This document shows, piece by piece, positions 26,691 to 37,330 of a DNA stretch of 45,569 nucleotides. Under the pieces are notes generated by a model. The model was not told the DNA's origin. It did not search any database and saw only the letters and a list, made by a program, of their open reading frames with translations. Position 1 is the stretch's first letter. The number at the start of each line of letters is the position of its first letter. Both the position numbers and the translations under genes were made by a program. The DNA is from Deltaproteobacteria bacterium (GTDB lineage Bacteria; Myxococcota_A; UBA9160; UBA6930): positions 1-45,569 of the forward strand of contig JAFDCZ010000008.1 of the NCBI GenBank assembly GCA_019312665.1, read 5' to 3'.

Positions 26691-27967
26691 CCCGCCACGC
26701 CCGGACCCTGCCCGCACTCGTCGTCTGGTTCCTCCTTTTCGGGGCCGCGGCCGCCCCCGGCCTTGCAGAGAACGTGGTGCGAGTGGTCATCGAATCCCCC
26801 GCGCCGGGCGTGACGGTCGAGGGACACGTCCACCAGGCGCAGCTCAGCGGGCGGGCAGCAGCCGCGGGCGAGCGCCCCGAGCATTTCGACGTGATCGTGG
26901 CGATCGATGTTTCCTACTCGACCACGACGGCCAGCGGGCTCGATGTGGATCGGGACGGGATCGTCGGCGTGAATCCGCATAACGAGTTGCTGCCTCCGGG
27001 CGCCTACGACAAGAGCGTGCGAAGCACGGATCCCGGAGACACGATCCTTGCCGCGCAGGTTCAAGCGGCGAACGCGCTGCTGGAGAGCCTGGATCCGGAT
27101 CGCGTGCGAGTCGGGGTGATCAGCTTTTCCGGGGAAGTCGATCCGATCACGGCTCGTCGCAAACGGCTCGATCAGGAGGACGCACGGCTGGAGGTTCCAC
27201 TCACGGCGGATTTCCAGGCGGTCGGGCGCGCTCTCGGTGCTGTGCTCGCCCGTGGTGCCCGCGGCGCGACCAACTACGCGGCCGGTATCCGGATCGCGAT
27301 CCGAGAGCTTGCAGGATTGTCCGGTGCAAAGAGCCAGCCGCGCGAGGGCGTTCGGCGCGTCATCCTGTTTCTCTCCGACGGTTCGCCCACCTTGCCGGTT
27401 GGCCGGGGTGACGTGGTCGATGATGGCGACAAGGAAGCCGCCATCCGAGCCGCCGAACTGGCCCACCGGGCCGGGATCTCGATCAATGCCTACGCACTCG
27501 GGCCGGCGGCGCTTCGTTATCCGAAAGTGATGACGGAGATCTCTCGCGTCTCCCTGGGCACCTATACGCCCGTCCAGCGTCCTGGTCAGATCGTGACGCT
27601 CCTCCAGGGCATCACCTTTGCGAACGTCGAAGACATCGTCTTCACCAACCTGACGACGGGTGATTTTTCTTCGGACGTACGTCTTTCCCCGGACGGCGGA
27701 TTCACCGGTTTCGTTCCCGTCGCGGAGGGAATGAACAGGGTGCGCGTCACGGCTCTGGCAACCGACGGCTCGAGGGGCTCCGTGGAGTTCGACCTGATGT
27801 TCGCGCGTGCGACGTTACCCGACCGCGACGCGATGGCAGAGCTCGATCGCATCCGAAAACAGAACAAGCAGCTCGAGATCCGGCGCATGGACATGGAGAT
27901 CGAAGCGTTCCGGGATGAGCAGCGCAAGCAGCTGAAGATCGACGTGGAGCGACGGAAAGAGGAGTAG
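26687..27967 (+). CDS. Secreted von Willebrand factor A (VWA) domain protein
   Basis: ATGA overlap with the OmpA gene; MIDAS-like VIVAIDVSYST; VILFLSDGSPTLP; signal peptide; C-terminal charged coiled coil. Confidence 0.8.
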   Translation: MTRHARTLPALVVWFLLFGAAAAPGLAENVVRVVIESPAPGVTVEGHVHQAQLSGRAAAAGERPEHFDVIVAIDVSYSTTTASGLDVDRDGIVGVNPHNELLPPGAYDKSVRSTDPGDTILAAQVQAANALLESLDPDRVRVGVISFSGEVDPITARRKRLDQEDARLEVPLTADFQAVGRALGAVLARGARGATNYAAGIRIAIRELAGLSGAKSQPREGVRRVILFLSDGSPTLPVGRGDVVDDGDKEAAIRAAELAHRAGISINAYALGPAALRYPKVMTEISRVSLGTYTPVQRPGQIVTLLQGITFANVEDIVFTNLTTGDFSSDVRLSPDGGFTGFVPVAEGMNRVRVTALATDGSRGSVEFDLMFARATLPDRDAMAELDRIRKQNKQLEIRRMDMEIEAFRDEQRKQLKIDVERRKEE

Positions 27968-27998
27968 GGCGTGTGCCCTGGCTCGGGCGCGTCGTCGC

Positions 27999-28820
27999 TC
28001 AGTCGACCTCGACGCGGAGCAGGAACACCCGCTCCTCGCTTCGCTGGTTCGTCGAGAGCACCCGACTGCCGCGTTGGCCCGCATCCTGGCGTTGGCCGAT
28101 CCCGCCTACCGCCATCGTCTTGCCCGGCTGAAGCTCGACGGTCATCATGCCGCCGGCGAAGGCCACGTTGCCTGCCGGGTCCACCCGGGCATCGATGGGT
28201 ACGAGTTCGACCCGGACGTTCCCGTTCCCCAGGATTCGCGGAGTGGCCTCGAACCCCTGCTCGCCCGTGACGAAATCGGTAGCCGCCCGGCCGTAGCGAT
28301 CCCGCACCGTCACGGGCACCGTGTGCCCGGCGCCGATGCGACCGGTTTCGCCGTCGAGAATGCGCAAGCTGCTCTCGAGTCGACGCTCTCGCTCGGTGCG
28401 CAGGATCTCGGCGGAGACTTCAACCCGATTCTCCGGAAAGAGGACATTGCCGACCCGCACCGAGCCTCCGCCTACCGTCCAATCGACCCGGACTCCCGCG
28501 GCAGCAAGTTCCGCCTGGTCTCGCGCGCTCCAGTAGAGCGTGACGCTTCGCTGCCGCCGGTCCTGAGCCTGCACGAGGCTCTTGGCGCGATCGACGGCCT
28601 CGCGGCTCCCCACCAGAACGAGGCTGTTCGTGCTGCGGTCATGGGTCGCCGTGCCGTCTTCACCCATCACCGTCTGGGCGAGCGGCACGAGTTCTTCGGC
28701 CAGCCGATGCGCGGGGCGAATGACTTCCACGACGCGCTCCGCATGAGCCTCCGTCGCAAGCCCGAGCGCGACCACGATCAGGAGCAGCCAACGCGTCAGA
28801 ATGGCTCGTTCGTACTTCAT
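27999..28820 (-). CDS. Short secretin-like periplasmic protein (secretin N-domain plus secretin-core-like C-terminus)
   Basis: Signal peptide MKYERAILTRWLLLIVVALGLATEAHA; DRSTNSLVLVGSREAVDRAKSLVQAQD resembles secretin N domain; LRILDGETGRIGAGHTVPV...FEATPRILGNGNVRVELVPIDARVD...TVELQPGKTMAVGGI resembles secretin core. ATG at 28820 overlaps the permease stop. Confidence 0.6.
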   Translation of the reverse strand: MKYERAILTRWLLLIVVALGLATEAHAERVVEVIRPAHRLAEELVPLAQTVMGEDGTATHDRSTNSLVLVGSREAVDRAKSLVQAQDRRQRSVTLYWSARDQAELAAAGVRVDWTVGGGSVRVGNVLFPENRVEVSAEILRTERERRLESSLRILDGETGRIGAGHTVPVTVRDRYGRAATDFVTGEQGFEATPRILGNGNVRVELVPIDARVDPAGNVAFAGGMMTVELQPGKTMAVGGIGQRQDAGQRGSRVLSTNQRSEERVFLLRVEVD

Positions 28821-30298
28821 GATTGGATCTCCGGCTCCTGGACGATCTCGCCCCTGGCTTTGGCGGCGAAGGCTTCTTCCGGGGAATACACCAGGTGGTG
28901 TCTTGCGTGCAGGCCGAAGTAGAGCAAGCCCAAGGCGTACCAGATCGCCGCGCCCACGACGACCTTCTGATAAACCTCGTCGACCACGAACAACGCGACG
29001 AGTGTGATGGCGGCAACCGCCCCGGCAAACAACGCACCGGGAATGCCAAAAGGGCTGCGATAGGGGCGCTCGATGTTCGGCAGGCGAATGCGGAGCAGCA
29101 CGTAGGATGCCATTTGAAGCACGTACGAGATGACGGCGCCAAAGACTGCCATGTTCAGGAGTACGGCACCGACCGGGTGCTCCGGACCGAGCAGATGGAT
29201 CGCGAGAGCGACACCGTAGCCGAGCAGGGCCCCCGCGATGAGCGCGCGATGGGGCGTCTCCCGCGTTGCATGGGTGACCGAGAGCCAGCGCGGAAAATAG
29301 CCGGCCCGGGAGAGTGAGAACACCTGTCGTCCATACGCAAAGATGATGGTGTGGAAGCTCGCGACCAGGCCGGCCACCGCGACCAGCGCCAGCAGACGGG
29401 TCCCCAGCCCGGCACCGAAGACCGTGCGGAAGCTGTCGAAAAGCGGCTCCTCCGAGCTGCCAAGTGCTGCCGCACCGGGAGCGATGCCCACCGAAAGGAT
29501 GAGCGTCGCAAACGCGCAGACGACGAGGGTGAGCAGGCCGAGCAGGATGCTTCGGGGCATGTCCCTCTTGGGGTCGTGGCTCTCCTCTGCCGCAAGGGGT
29601 AGTTCCTCGATCGCGAGGTAGAACCAGATGGCAAAGGGCAGGCTCGCGAGCACGCCTTTCCAGCCGAAGGGCAGGAAGGCGCTTCCGCCCGCCGCCGGCT
29701 CCACGTCGAAGGCGAAGCGCGCGAGGTCGAGGTGGGGGAGGGCTGCGACGTAGAAGACGACGAGGATGCCAAGGGCCAGCAACGTGATGGCGATGGTGAA
29801 ACGGAAGCTCGTCTCCACGCCGGCAACGTTCAGCCCGACGAATACGGCGTAGGCCCCCGCCCACCAGAGTGGCTCCCAGGCTTCTGCGGTTCCAAAGATG
29901 GCGCCCAGATAGCTTCCGATCGCGACCACGATGACCGCGGGCGTCAGCACGTACTCCATGTTCTCGGCCATGCCTGTGATGAAGGCGCCCCAGGGCCCCA
30001 TGGCCGATCGGGCGAAAGAATAGGCACCCCCCGTATGGGGTAGGCTAGGCGACATCTCGGCGATGCTGAAGCAGAGCCCGACGTACATGGCCGTGATGAT
30101 GATCGTCGCGATGAGAAGGCCGCCGAAGCCGCCTGCAGCGAGACCGAAATTCCAGCCGAAGAAGTCACCGGAGATGACGGCTCCGACGCCGAGTGCCCAG
30201 AGCGAGCCCACACCGGCATGCCGGCGAAGGCCGCGCTCGGAGAAGTAGTCCGAACCGACAGCTTGGTATTCGACGTTGCCCGGCGGGCCTTTCGCCAT
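28817..30298 (-). CDS. APC-family amino acid/ethanolamine-type permease
   Basis: VGSLWALGVGAVISGDFFGWNFGLAAGGFGGLL...YSFARSAMGPWGAFITGMAENMEYVLTPAVI, typical ethanolamine permease-like APC. Start set at MAKGPPGNVEYQ. Confidence 0.82.
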   Translation of the reverse strand: MAKGPPGNVEYQAVGSDYFSERGLRRHAGVGSLWALGVGAVISGDFFGWNFGLAAGGFGGLLIATIIITAMYVGLCFSIAEMSPSLPHTGGAYSFARSAMGPWGAFITGMAENMEYVLTPAVIVVAIGSYLGAIFGTAEAWEPLWWAGAYAVFVGLNVAGVETSFRFTIAITLLALGILVVFYVAALPHLDLARFAFDVEPAAGGSAFLPFGWKGVLASLPFAIWFYLAIEELPLAAEESHDPKRDMPRSILLGLLTLVVCAFATLILSVGIAPGAAALGSSEEPLFDSFRTVFGAGLGTRLLALVAVAGLVASFHTIIFAYGRQVFSLSRAGYFPRWLSVTHATRETPHRALIAGALLGYGVALAIHLLGPEHPVGAVLLNMAVFGAVISYVLQMASYVLLRIRLPNIERPYRSPFGIPGALFAGAVAAITLVALFVVDEVYQKVVVGAAIWYALGLLYFGLHARHHLVYSPEEAFAAKARGEIVQEPEIQS

Positions 30299-30349
30299 TC
30301 TTCCACCCCCGCCGGAGCCTAGCCGTCGGTATGCTCCGTCCCATCCGAC

Positions 30350-31699
30350 GTGGAGGGAAGAGTGAGAGCCGGTACGAGTAGCATTCCGCTTCCGCTCGAG
30401 ATCGGGACGGAGATGATGGGCTACGGCGCACGGCAGGAGCCGGCACGAGAGTTCCACGATCCGTTGCACGCGCGCGGCCTGTTCTTGTCGGCTGAGGCCA
30501 GCGTGCTGCTGGTCTCGCTCGAGGTCTGCCTGATCGCGCCGAGCCAGGCCCAGCAAGTGGCGACACAGATCGCCGAGCAGACGGGCCTGCCTTCCGAGAA
30601 TGTGGTCGTTACCTGTATCCACACCCATTCCGGTCCGGATACGGGTTTGGCTGCGCTCCTCGGTGGAGCGGAGGCACCGCCTCACGTGGAGGGAATCCTT
30701 GCCGCCGCTGTTCGTGCGGGTGTCGAGGCCGTGCAGGACGCACGACCGGCGCGGCTGGGTGTCGGCTTCGGTCGTGTGCGCATCGGGCGCAACCGGCGCA
30801 TGCAGGACGGGCCCGTGGATGATCAGTTGCGAGTGCTGCGCGTGGACGATCTCGCGAGCGGGGAACCCATGGCCGTCGCGTATCTGTACGGTTGTCACCC
30901 GACCGTGCTCGGCCACGACAACCTGGCCTGGTCCGCAGATTGGCCCTGGGCGGCGGGCGCCCGGATCGTGGACGCGTTCCCCGGTGCGAATCCGATCTTC
31001 CTGCTGACGGCCCATGCGGATGTCGACCCCCGGACCCGCGGTCTCCAGGATCTGGCGATTCCCGGGCAGAGCGTTGGCGAGGGGTTCGATGCCGTTCTCG
31101 AGCTGGGGAACGAAGTGGGCGACGAAGTCGTGAGGGTGGCTCGCGAGACCCGGGCCGATCGCAAAGGGATGATCGGCGTGGCTTCGGACCGGGTTCGTCT
31201 CGTCGCGCACACGCCGAGCGCCGAGCTCCGCGCGGATGCCCTGGCCGCACTCGATCTGCCGGAAGACGCAAAGGCTGGAATCGGGGACCTGTTTCGCATG
31301 GAGGCGGAGCGCACGGCGCAGTACCCGCAGCATGAGCGTCGCGAGCGGATTGCTCGTGTGCGTCGCTATCTACGCGATCGGACGGCCCGGCGATTCGCGT
31401 TCGGTGAGACACCGGAGGTCTTGCTCCACGTCCTGCAGATCGGCCCCCTGCGTTTGCTGGCAGTTCCCCTCGAACCCACCGTGGATGTCGGTCTGGCGTG
31501 GGAGGCTCGGGTTGCCGACCGTCCCGCAGCTGTGCTTTCGATCGCCGGCGGTTGGATGCGCTATCTCCCCCATCCCTTGAATTTCGACGAGCCCGGGGCC
31601 GACGCCGCCTACGAAATCCTGCAATCCACCTTCGAGCCCGGCGCCGCAGAGCAGCTGCTGGCGCTCGGAGCGAGTCTCGATCCGGAGCTTCCTGCATGA
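30350..31699 (+). CDS. Neutral/alkaline ceramidase-like hydrolase
   Basis: MMGYGAR...[12 protein letters not shown]...[15 protein letters not shown]...IGRNRRM...YGCHPTVLG, neutral ceramidase N-terminal domain pattern. Start uncertain. Confidence 0.72.
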   Translation: MEGRVRAGTSSIPLPLEIGTEMMGYGARQEPAREFHDPLHARGLFLSAEASVLLVSLEVCLIAPSQAQQVATQIAEQTGLPSENVVVTCIHTHSGPDTGLAALLGGAEAPPHVEGILAAAVRAGVEAVQDARPARLGVGFGRVRIGRNRRMQDGPVDDQLRVLRVDDLASGEPMAVAYLYGCHPTVLGHDNLAWSADWPWAAGARIVDAFPGANPIFLLTAHADVDPRTRGLQDLAIPGQSVGEGFDAVLELGNEVGDEVVRVARETRADRKGMIGVASDRVRLVAHTPSAELRADALAALDLPEDAKAGIGDLFRMEAERTAQYPQHERRERIARVRRYLRDRTARRFAFGETPEVLLHVLQIGPLRLLAVPLEPTVDVGLAWEARVADRPAAVLSIAGGWMRYLPHPLNFDEPGADAAYEILQSTFEPGAAEQLLALGASLDPELPA

Positions 31700-33036
31700 C
31701 CACGCCTAGCGTGAAATCCGTTCTTGCCGAGGGTCGCGTTGGCGATCCGGTCACCGTGCAGGGCTGGCTGCGCACGGCCCGGCATTCGAAGGGCCTCTCC
31801 TTCCTGGATCTCACGGATGGCTCGTGCCTGGCAGGGCTCCAGGTCGTGGCGCCGCCGGAGCTCGAGAACTACGAGAGCGAGGTTCGACTGCTCGGCACGG
31901 GCTGGGCCGTGCGTGTGCAGGGGGAGCTGGTCGAATCGCCGGGCAAGGGCCAGCATGTCGAGCTACGCGCAGCGCAGCTCGAAGTGGTTGGCGAGGCGGC
32001 GGATGACTACCCGTTGCAGAAGAAGCGGCATTCGTTCGAGTATCTGCGGACGATTGCGCACCTGCGCCCTCGCACCAACTCGTTGGGTGCGGTCTTCCGA
32101 GTTCGCAACGTCGCGGCGCGCGCCATCCACCAGTTCTTCCAGGAACGCGGATTCGTCTGGCTGCATACGCCCATCCTGACTGGCGCCGATGCCGAAGGTG
32201 CCGGCGAGATGTTCGAGGTCGAAGGTGGGGAGGCGTTCTTCGGCCGGCCCACCAGGCTCACGGTTTCCGGCCAGCTGGAGGCTGAAATCGGGGCGCTCGC
32301 CCTCAGCAACGTCTACACCTTCGGGCCGACGTTTCGCGCTGAGAACTCGAACACCAGCCGCCACCTGGCCGAGTTCTGGATGGTCGAGCCCGAGATGGCT
32401 TTCTGCGATCTGCGCGGCAACGCGGAGCTGGCGGAAAGCTTCCTGCGCACCGTGATGAAAGCCATTCTCGACGATTGCGCCGAGGACATGGCGTTCTTCG
32501 ACGAGCGCATCGAGAAGGGCGTTGCAGCGGCACTCGAGCACGTGGTGGAGACGCCCTTCGAGCAGATGACGTACACCGAGGCCGTCAAGCGCCTCGAGGC
32601 CAGCGGCCAGAAGTTCGAGCATCCCGTGCACTGGGGCGCAGACCTGCAGAGCGAGCATGAGCGATGGCTCACCGAGCAACTGGTGGGGAAGCCGCTCGTC
32701 GTCACGGACTATCCGGCCGGGATCAAGGCCTTCTACATGTATGCCAATGACGACGGCAAGACGGTGCGTGCGCTGGACGTGTTGGTGCCGCGAATCGGCG
32801 AGATCATCGGCGGCTCCCAGCGCGAGCACCGTCATGATGTGTTGAAGGAGCGCATGCTGGCGCAAGGCCTCGACCTCGACGAATACGGCTGGTACCTGGA
32901 TCTGCGCCGGTTCGGCTCCGTGCCTCATGCGGGCTTTGGCCTGGGCTTCGAACGCATGGTGCAGTTCGCAACCGGAATGGCCAACATTCGCGACGTCATC
33001 CCGTTCCCCCGCGTCCCCGGCTACGCAGAGTTCTGA
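31696..33036 (+). CDS. asnS: Asparaginyl-tRNA synthetase
   Basis: [136 protein letters not shown]. Confidence 0.97.
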   Translation: MTTPSVKSVLAEGRVGDPVTVQGWLRTARHSKGLSFLDLTDGSCLAGLQVVAPPELENYESEVRLLGTGWAVRVQGELVESPGKGQHVELRAAQLEVVGEAADDYPLQKKRHSFEYLRTIAHLRPRTNSLGAVFRVRNVAARAIHQFFQERGFVWLHTPILTGADAEGAGEMFEVEGGEAFFGRPTRLTVSGQLEAEIGALALSNVYTFGPTFRAENSNTSRHLAEFWMVEPEMAFCDLRGNAELAESFLRTVMKAILDDCAEDMAFFDERIEKGVAAALEHVVETPFEQMTYTEAVKRLEASGQKFEHPVHWGADLQSEHERWLTEQLVGKPLVVTDYPAGIKAFYMYANDDGKTVRALDVLVPRIGEIIGGSQREHRHDVLKERMLAQGLDLDEYGWYLDLRRFGSVPHAGFGLGFERMVQFATGMANIRDVIPFPRVPGYAEF

Positions 33037-33261
33037 GAGGTCGCTCACGCGTTCTTTGCGCGGCCTCGATCACGGAGTAAGCTCGACCCCGAACTCCTCA
33101 TCGAGGATCCGAATGGAAGCCAAGCGTCGTAACTGATCGTCTGGTCTGGCGCCCCGGTTCTGGCTGGGCCGCGCCCGCTGCGCGCAGGGTTGGCCTGCGC
33201 CGGTGGTTTCCATTCCCTCTCGCTCGAGCGGCTGCCCATGCGCCGCGACCGAGGAGTTCTC

Positions 33262-34626
33262 ATGCCTCAGGACATTCGTGATTTCGCAGACCTTCCCGCT
33301 CCGGGACTCGCCCGCCCGGACGATCTGATCGAGGATCTCGGCGACGGATTGTTGTTGCGCCGCGCCCGGGAAGAAGACATCGAAGCGATTGCGGCCTTTC
33401 AGGCCGTCGTCCAGGCGGATCCGCCGGATTTCGAGCGTTACGAACACATCGCCCAATGGGTGCGGCAGCTGATGGATGGCAGCCATCCGAGTGCGCGGGC
33501 CCGGGATTTCCTGCTCGTCCACGATACCCAGCGCGAGCTCGTCGCGTCTTCTCTCTGCCTGTTGCGGCATCAGTTTGCCTACGACGGAGTCGAGGTTGCG
33601 GCCGGTATGCCCGAACTGGTCGGTACCCATCCGGACCATCGTCATCGGAAGTTGGTGGCACGTCAGTTCGCCGAGGTGCATCGCTGGAGCGATGAAGGTG
33701 GCGACTGGATGCAGGTGATCGACGGCATCCCCTGGTACTACCGACAGTTCGGGTATGAGATGGCGGCTCAGCGGTTCGGTGGAAGAATCGTTCCGCACGC
33801 GGATCTTCCGAAGAAACCGGTCGCGGGGCTCCGTGTGCGCGCGGCAAGACCAGGCGACGAGAAATTCATCGCCGAGGCGTTCGATCACGGAATGCAGCGC
33901 TATCGGCTCACCTGCCAACGCGATCAGGCGTTCTGGGGGTTCGAACTCGACGGGCGTCGTGCGTTCACCACTCAGACCCGGTTCTTCAGGATCGTCGAGA
34001 CGGAGAGCGGGGAGCCCCGGGCGGTGTTCAATCATGTTCCGATCCTGATCGAGAACGGCCATACCTGGACGCCGTTCCTCGAAGTGGCCGCCGGAACAAG
34101 TTGGAAGCCGCCGCTGATGGCTGCGCTTCACGATCTTCGTGAGATCGGAACTGAGCTGGCGGTGGCCGGGGAGTGTGAGCACGCAGGTGCGGGGTTGGTG
34201 CTCGGAACCGACCACCCGGCATTCGATGTACTGGGACACGTCGGCAAACAGCGACGACCCTATGCCTGGTACATCCGAGTCGCCGATCTGCCAGGCTTCC
34301 TGCTTCATGTGGCTCCCGCGCTCGAGGCGCGCCTGGCCCATTCGATCTTTGAAGGCCACGATGGAACGCTCTCCCTGAGCTTCTACCGAACGGGTGTGCG
34401 CCTGCGTTTCGAGAAGGGCCGCCTGATGGCCGCGACACCTTGGCGGCCGAGTACGGAAGAGGTGGGTGACGCGGCCTTTCCGGACCTCAGCTTCCTCCAC
34501 CTGCTCTTCGGTCATCGTTCCCTCGGAGAACTCGAGAACGCCTTCCCTGACGTTCAGGTCAAGGAAGCTGCGCTCGTCGAAGCACTCTTTCCGAAACAGG
34601 CGTCCTTCCTGATGGCAACCAGCTGA
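33262..34626 (+). CDS. Eis-like GNAT N-acetyltransferase (GNAT plus C-terminal SCP2-like domain)
   Basis: LVGTHPDHRHRKLVARQFAEVHRWSDEGGDWMQVIDGIPWYYRQFGYEMA, GNAT core; length and C-terminal HLLFGHRSLGELENAFPDVQV typical of Eis-like proteins. Confidence 0.75.
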   Translation: MPQDIRDFADLPAPGLARPDDLIEDLGDGLLLRRAREEDIEAIAAFQAVVQADPPDFERYEHIAQWVRQLMDGSHPSARARDFLLVHDTQRELVASSLCLLRHQFAYDGVEVAAGMPELVGTHPDHRHRKLVARQFAEVHRWSDEGGDWMQVIDGIPWYYRQFGYEMAAQRFGGRIVPHADLPKKPVAGLRVRAARPGDEKFIAEAFDHGMQRYRLTCQRDQAFWGFELDGRRAFTTQTRFFRIVETESGEPRAVFNHVPILIENGHTWTPFLEVAAGTSWKPPLMAALHDLREIGTELAVAGECEHAGAGLVLGTDHPAFDVLGHVGKQRRPYAWYIRVADLPGFLLHVAPALEARLAHSIFEGHDGTLSLSFYRTGVRLRFEKGRLMAATPWRPSTEEVGDAAFPDLSFLHLLFGHRSLGELENAFPDVQVKEAALVEALFPKQASFLMATS

Positions 34627-34661
34627 GCGAAGAGGGAGCAATGGCTGGTCGAGCCGCGGGG

Positions 34662-34847
34662 TCAATCGGGCTCGGGGCTCACCACGACGCCTCGCTCGAT
34701 GAGAGCGAAGACCGCTTCCGTCCGATTGGCGACCTGCAGGATCCCCAGCAAAGTCTCGACGTGGGTTTTCACCGTCCCGGGCCGCACGCCGAGTACATCG
34801 GCGATCTCCTTGTTCGTGAGCCCTCGCGCGAGAAGTTCCGCAACCTC
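34662..34847 (-). pseudogene. LuxR-type HTH fragment, interrupted upstream by in-frame TAG
   Basis: Minus strand reads *EVAELLARGLTNKEIADVLGVRPGTVKTHVETLLGILQVANRTEAVFALIERGVVVSPEPD*, a recognisable LuxR/NarL HTH; TAG at 34848-34850 immediately upstream. Not in the ORF track. Confidence 0.75.
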
Positions 34848-34909
34848 CTAGTAGGTGTAGTATCGAGAACGTCGGCGGGGATTCACGAGACATAGGTTGG
34901 GATGGTTGT

Positions 34910-37330
34910 ATGGCAATCGGGCAGAGTTTGAAAAGAAGCGCGCACGTAGCTGTTCTCACGGGGCTGCTTCTGCCAGCGCTCTTGTGGGGTGTCGTGGGCT
35001 GTCCCTCGACCGAGGAGCAGATCTCCGAGGCCCGCGACGCGGTTCCGGCGGCGCTCGAGCGTGGCGACCGTGACGCGGCGCGCGCCGCGGTGGCGGCTCT
35101 CGGGGACGCGATCCCAGAGAATCCCGATGAACTGATCGAGCTAGCGAAAGTCCTTGTGCACGCGGGCGAGTCGCCGCGCGCGCTCTGGGTGCTCGAAGCG
35201 GGCGTGGAAAACTTTCCGACTCGCACGGACATTCGCTTCCTGCTCGCATCCGTTGCGTTGGGCCTGTCGAACCCGGCGATGGCGCGCACCGTCGCGTCGC
35301 AGGTGCCCGAGGATTCGCCGGAGCACGCCGACGCCGTGTTCCTGTTGGCCCAGGCCGAACTCGGCCTGGGAAATTTGGAATCAGCCCTCACCATGTTGAA
35401 GCAGGCCGAAGCGCGCTACCCGGACAAGCCCGAAAGTCGGCTGGTTCGGATCGCCACGCTCAGCTCCGAGAATCGAAGCGAGGAAGCGGCGCTGGCGGTC
35501 GAGGACGCCATTGCGGCAGTGAAGGGGAACCCCGATCAACTGCGACTCGAGCGTACCTTTCGCAAGATCCTGGTTCAGATCCAGATCCAGCAAGAACAAT
35601 TCGAGCCCGCGCTGGCGACACTGCGGCCGATGGTCGAAGCAGACCCAACGGACAGCTCTTCGTGGCAACTCCTCACCCAGGCTCTCGCCGCCGATGGTCA
35701 GGCCGCCGAAGCGGTGGCCCTGATCGAAACCAATCTGGCGGGCGAGGCACCCTTGGCAGAGCTGTACGGTCTCCTTGGGCCGCTCTACGCCGCGACGGGC
35801 CAGGCCGAGAAGGCAGAGCAAGCCCTGCGCAGCTACGCAGCGCGCTCGGAATCGCCCGCTGCGGTCGAACCCCTGGTCCGCTACCTGAGCATCCAGGGGG
35901 ATGCGGAGGGCGTCGAGCAGGCGATCCGCGAAGCAATCGAGCGCTTTCCGGACCAGGGGCAGCTTCACGTGATGCACGTGGAGGCGTTTCTGATGCTGGG
36001 CGATCGCGCTGCGGCAAAGCAGGCGACGGAGATCCACCGAGATCTTCCGAACGCGCTCGATGCAAATCGAGAGTATCTGCGCGCGCGAATAGAACTGGAC
36101 GCTGGCAACGCCGAGGCGGCCGCCAAACGTCTGCGCTCTCTGGCACCGAAGCTCGATCTCGCGCCTACGCAGTACTGGCTCGGTCGTGCACTCGAAACCC
36201 TGGGCGATTTCGACGGCGCGCGTCGACGATTCGATCTGGCCAGACAGCGCGATCCGGCGTGGCCCTCGCCGGTGTTTTCGCTGCTTGGTCTGGCGGAGGC
36301 GCGCGGTGATTGGCAGCAGGTCGTGGGACTCGCACGGCTGCTGGTTTCGAACCTGCCCCAAAGTCGGGAGGGCTGGTTGTTGATGAGCCGCGGGCTGGTC
36401 GAGATCGGGAACGGCGAGGCTGCGCTCGAAGCCACGGACGCGGCCAAACAGGCCCTGCCAGACGAGCCCATGATTCGTGTGTATCACGCACACGGACTGC
36501 GCCTGCTCGGACGCAGGGAAGAGGCGCTCGAGGAGATCGAGGCCACGCTGAAGGAATTCAGCGGTGAGCCCGCGGTGGTGGCCGAGGCTGCCATCGTGCT
36601 GGGCATGTTGGATCGGGTCAGCGGGGGCATCGATCTGCTGAAGCGCGGGCTGGCAGAACATCCGGATGACGCTGGCCTGCACGCTGCTGCGGCGGCCCTG
36701 CTCTATGACATGGGAGAGGTGGCGGAGGGCGACCGCTCCACCGACCGCGCGCTCGAGCTGCGACCCGAGGACCCAACGCCGTGGGTCATCCGCTGCGCCT
36801 TCCGCGCGGCGAACGGCCTGCATGCGGGCGCCATTGCCGATTGCACGAAGTACGAATCCCGGCGTCCGGCCGACCCGCAGGGACCCTACCTGCGAGCCTC
36901 TGCGCATTGGGGTGCCGGCGATCTCGCGGCGGCGATCGAAGCCTACCGCCGTGCGGCCCAGCTCGACCCCGAGGACCACCGACCGCTCAACAACCTCGCT
37001 TGGCTGCTGGCACAGCAAGGTGATCTGGAAGCCGCACTCGAGGCTGGGCAAGAGGCGTACCGCCTCGCTCCGGAGAATCCGAATGTCGCGGACACCCTGG
37101 CCGATCTCTATCTGCGCAAAGGGCTGGTGGCTCGCGCCATCGCATTGCTCGAGCCGGCCCATCGGCAGGCCCCCGAGATGCCAGACGCCACCCTGCACCT
37201 CGCGCAGGCCTACGTGCGCGCGAGCCGGGTGCAGGAGGCGCGGCCACTCCTCGAGTCGCTCGACGGAGCCTTGCCGCCGAACCATCCATTGCGCCCGGCG
37301 CTGAAGACTGCACTCGATGGCTTGCGCTAA
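34910..37330 (+). CDS. Large TPR-repeat lipoprotein (possibly PrsT-like)
   Basis: Lipobox VVGC; many TPR-like repeats (e.g. DLAAAIEAYRRAAQLDPEDHRPLNNLAWLLAQQGDLEAALEAGQEAYRLAPENPNVADTLADLYLRKG). Confidence 0.85.
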   Translation: MAIGQSLKRSAHVAVLTGLLLPALLWGVVGCPSTEEQISEARDAVPAALERGDRDAARAAVAALGDAIPENPDELIELAKVLVHAGESPRALWVLEAGVENFPTRTDIRFLLASVALGLSNPAMARTVASQVPEDSPEHADAVFLLAQAELGLGNLESALTMLKQAEARYPDKPESRLVRIATLSSENRSEEAALAVEDAIAAVKGNPDQLRLERTFRKILVQIQIQQEQFEPALATLRPMVEADPTDSSSWQLLTQALAADGQAAEAVALIETNLAGEAPLAELYGLLGPLYAATGQAEKAEQALRSYAARSESPAAVEPLVRYLSIQGDAEGVEQAIREAIERFPDQGQLHVMHVEAFLMLGDRAAAKQATEIHRDLPNALDANREYLRARIELDAGNAEAAAKRLRSLAPKLDLAPTQYWLGRALETLGDFDGARRRFDLARQRDPAWPSPVFSLLGLAEARGDWQQVVGLARLLVSNLPQSREGWLLMSRGLVEIGNGEAALEATDAAKQALPDEPMIRVYHAHGLRLLGRREEALEEIEATLKEFSGEPAVVAEAAIVLGMLDRVSGGIDLLKRGLAEHPDDAGLHAAAAALLYDMGEVAEGDRSTDRALELRPEDPTPWVIRCAFRAANGLHAGAIADCTKYESRRPADPQGPYLRASAHWGAGDLAAAIEAYRRAAQLDPEDHRPLNNLAWLLAQQGDLEAALEAGQEAYRLAPENPNVADTLADLYLRKGLVARAIALLEPAHRQAPEMPDATLHLAQAYVRASRVQEARPLLESLDGALPPNHPLRPALKTALDGLR

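Noticed and set aside
27968-27998. GGGC-rich short stem between the convergent VWA and secretin-like genes as a terminator
   Set aside because: Stem only about 5 bp with no T-tract; cannot be separated from background in GC-rich DNA.
33070-35394. 774-aa minus-strand ORF
   Set aside because: Antisense to the Eis-like GNAT and TPR genes and in a different frame from the LuxR HTH fragment; arginine-rich noise.
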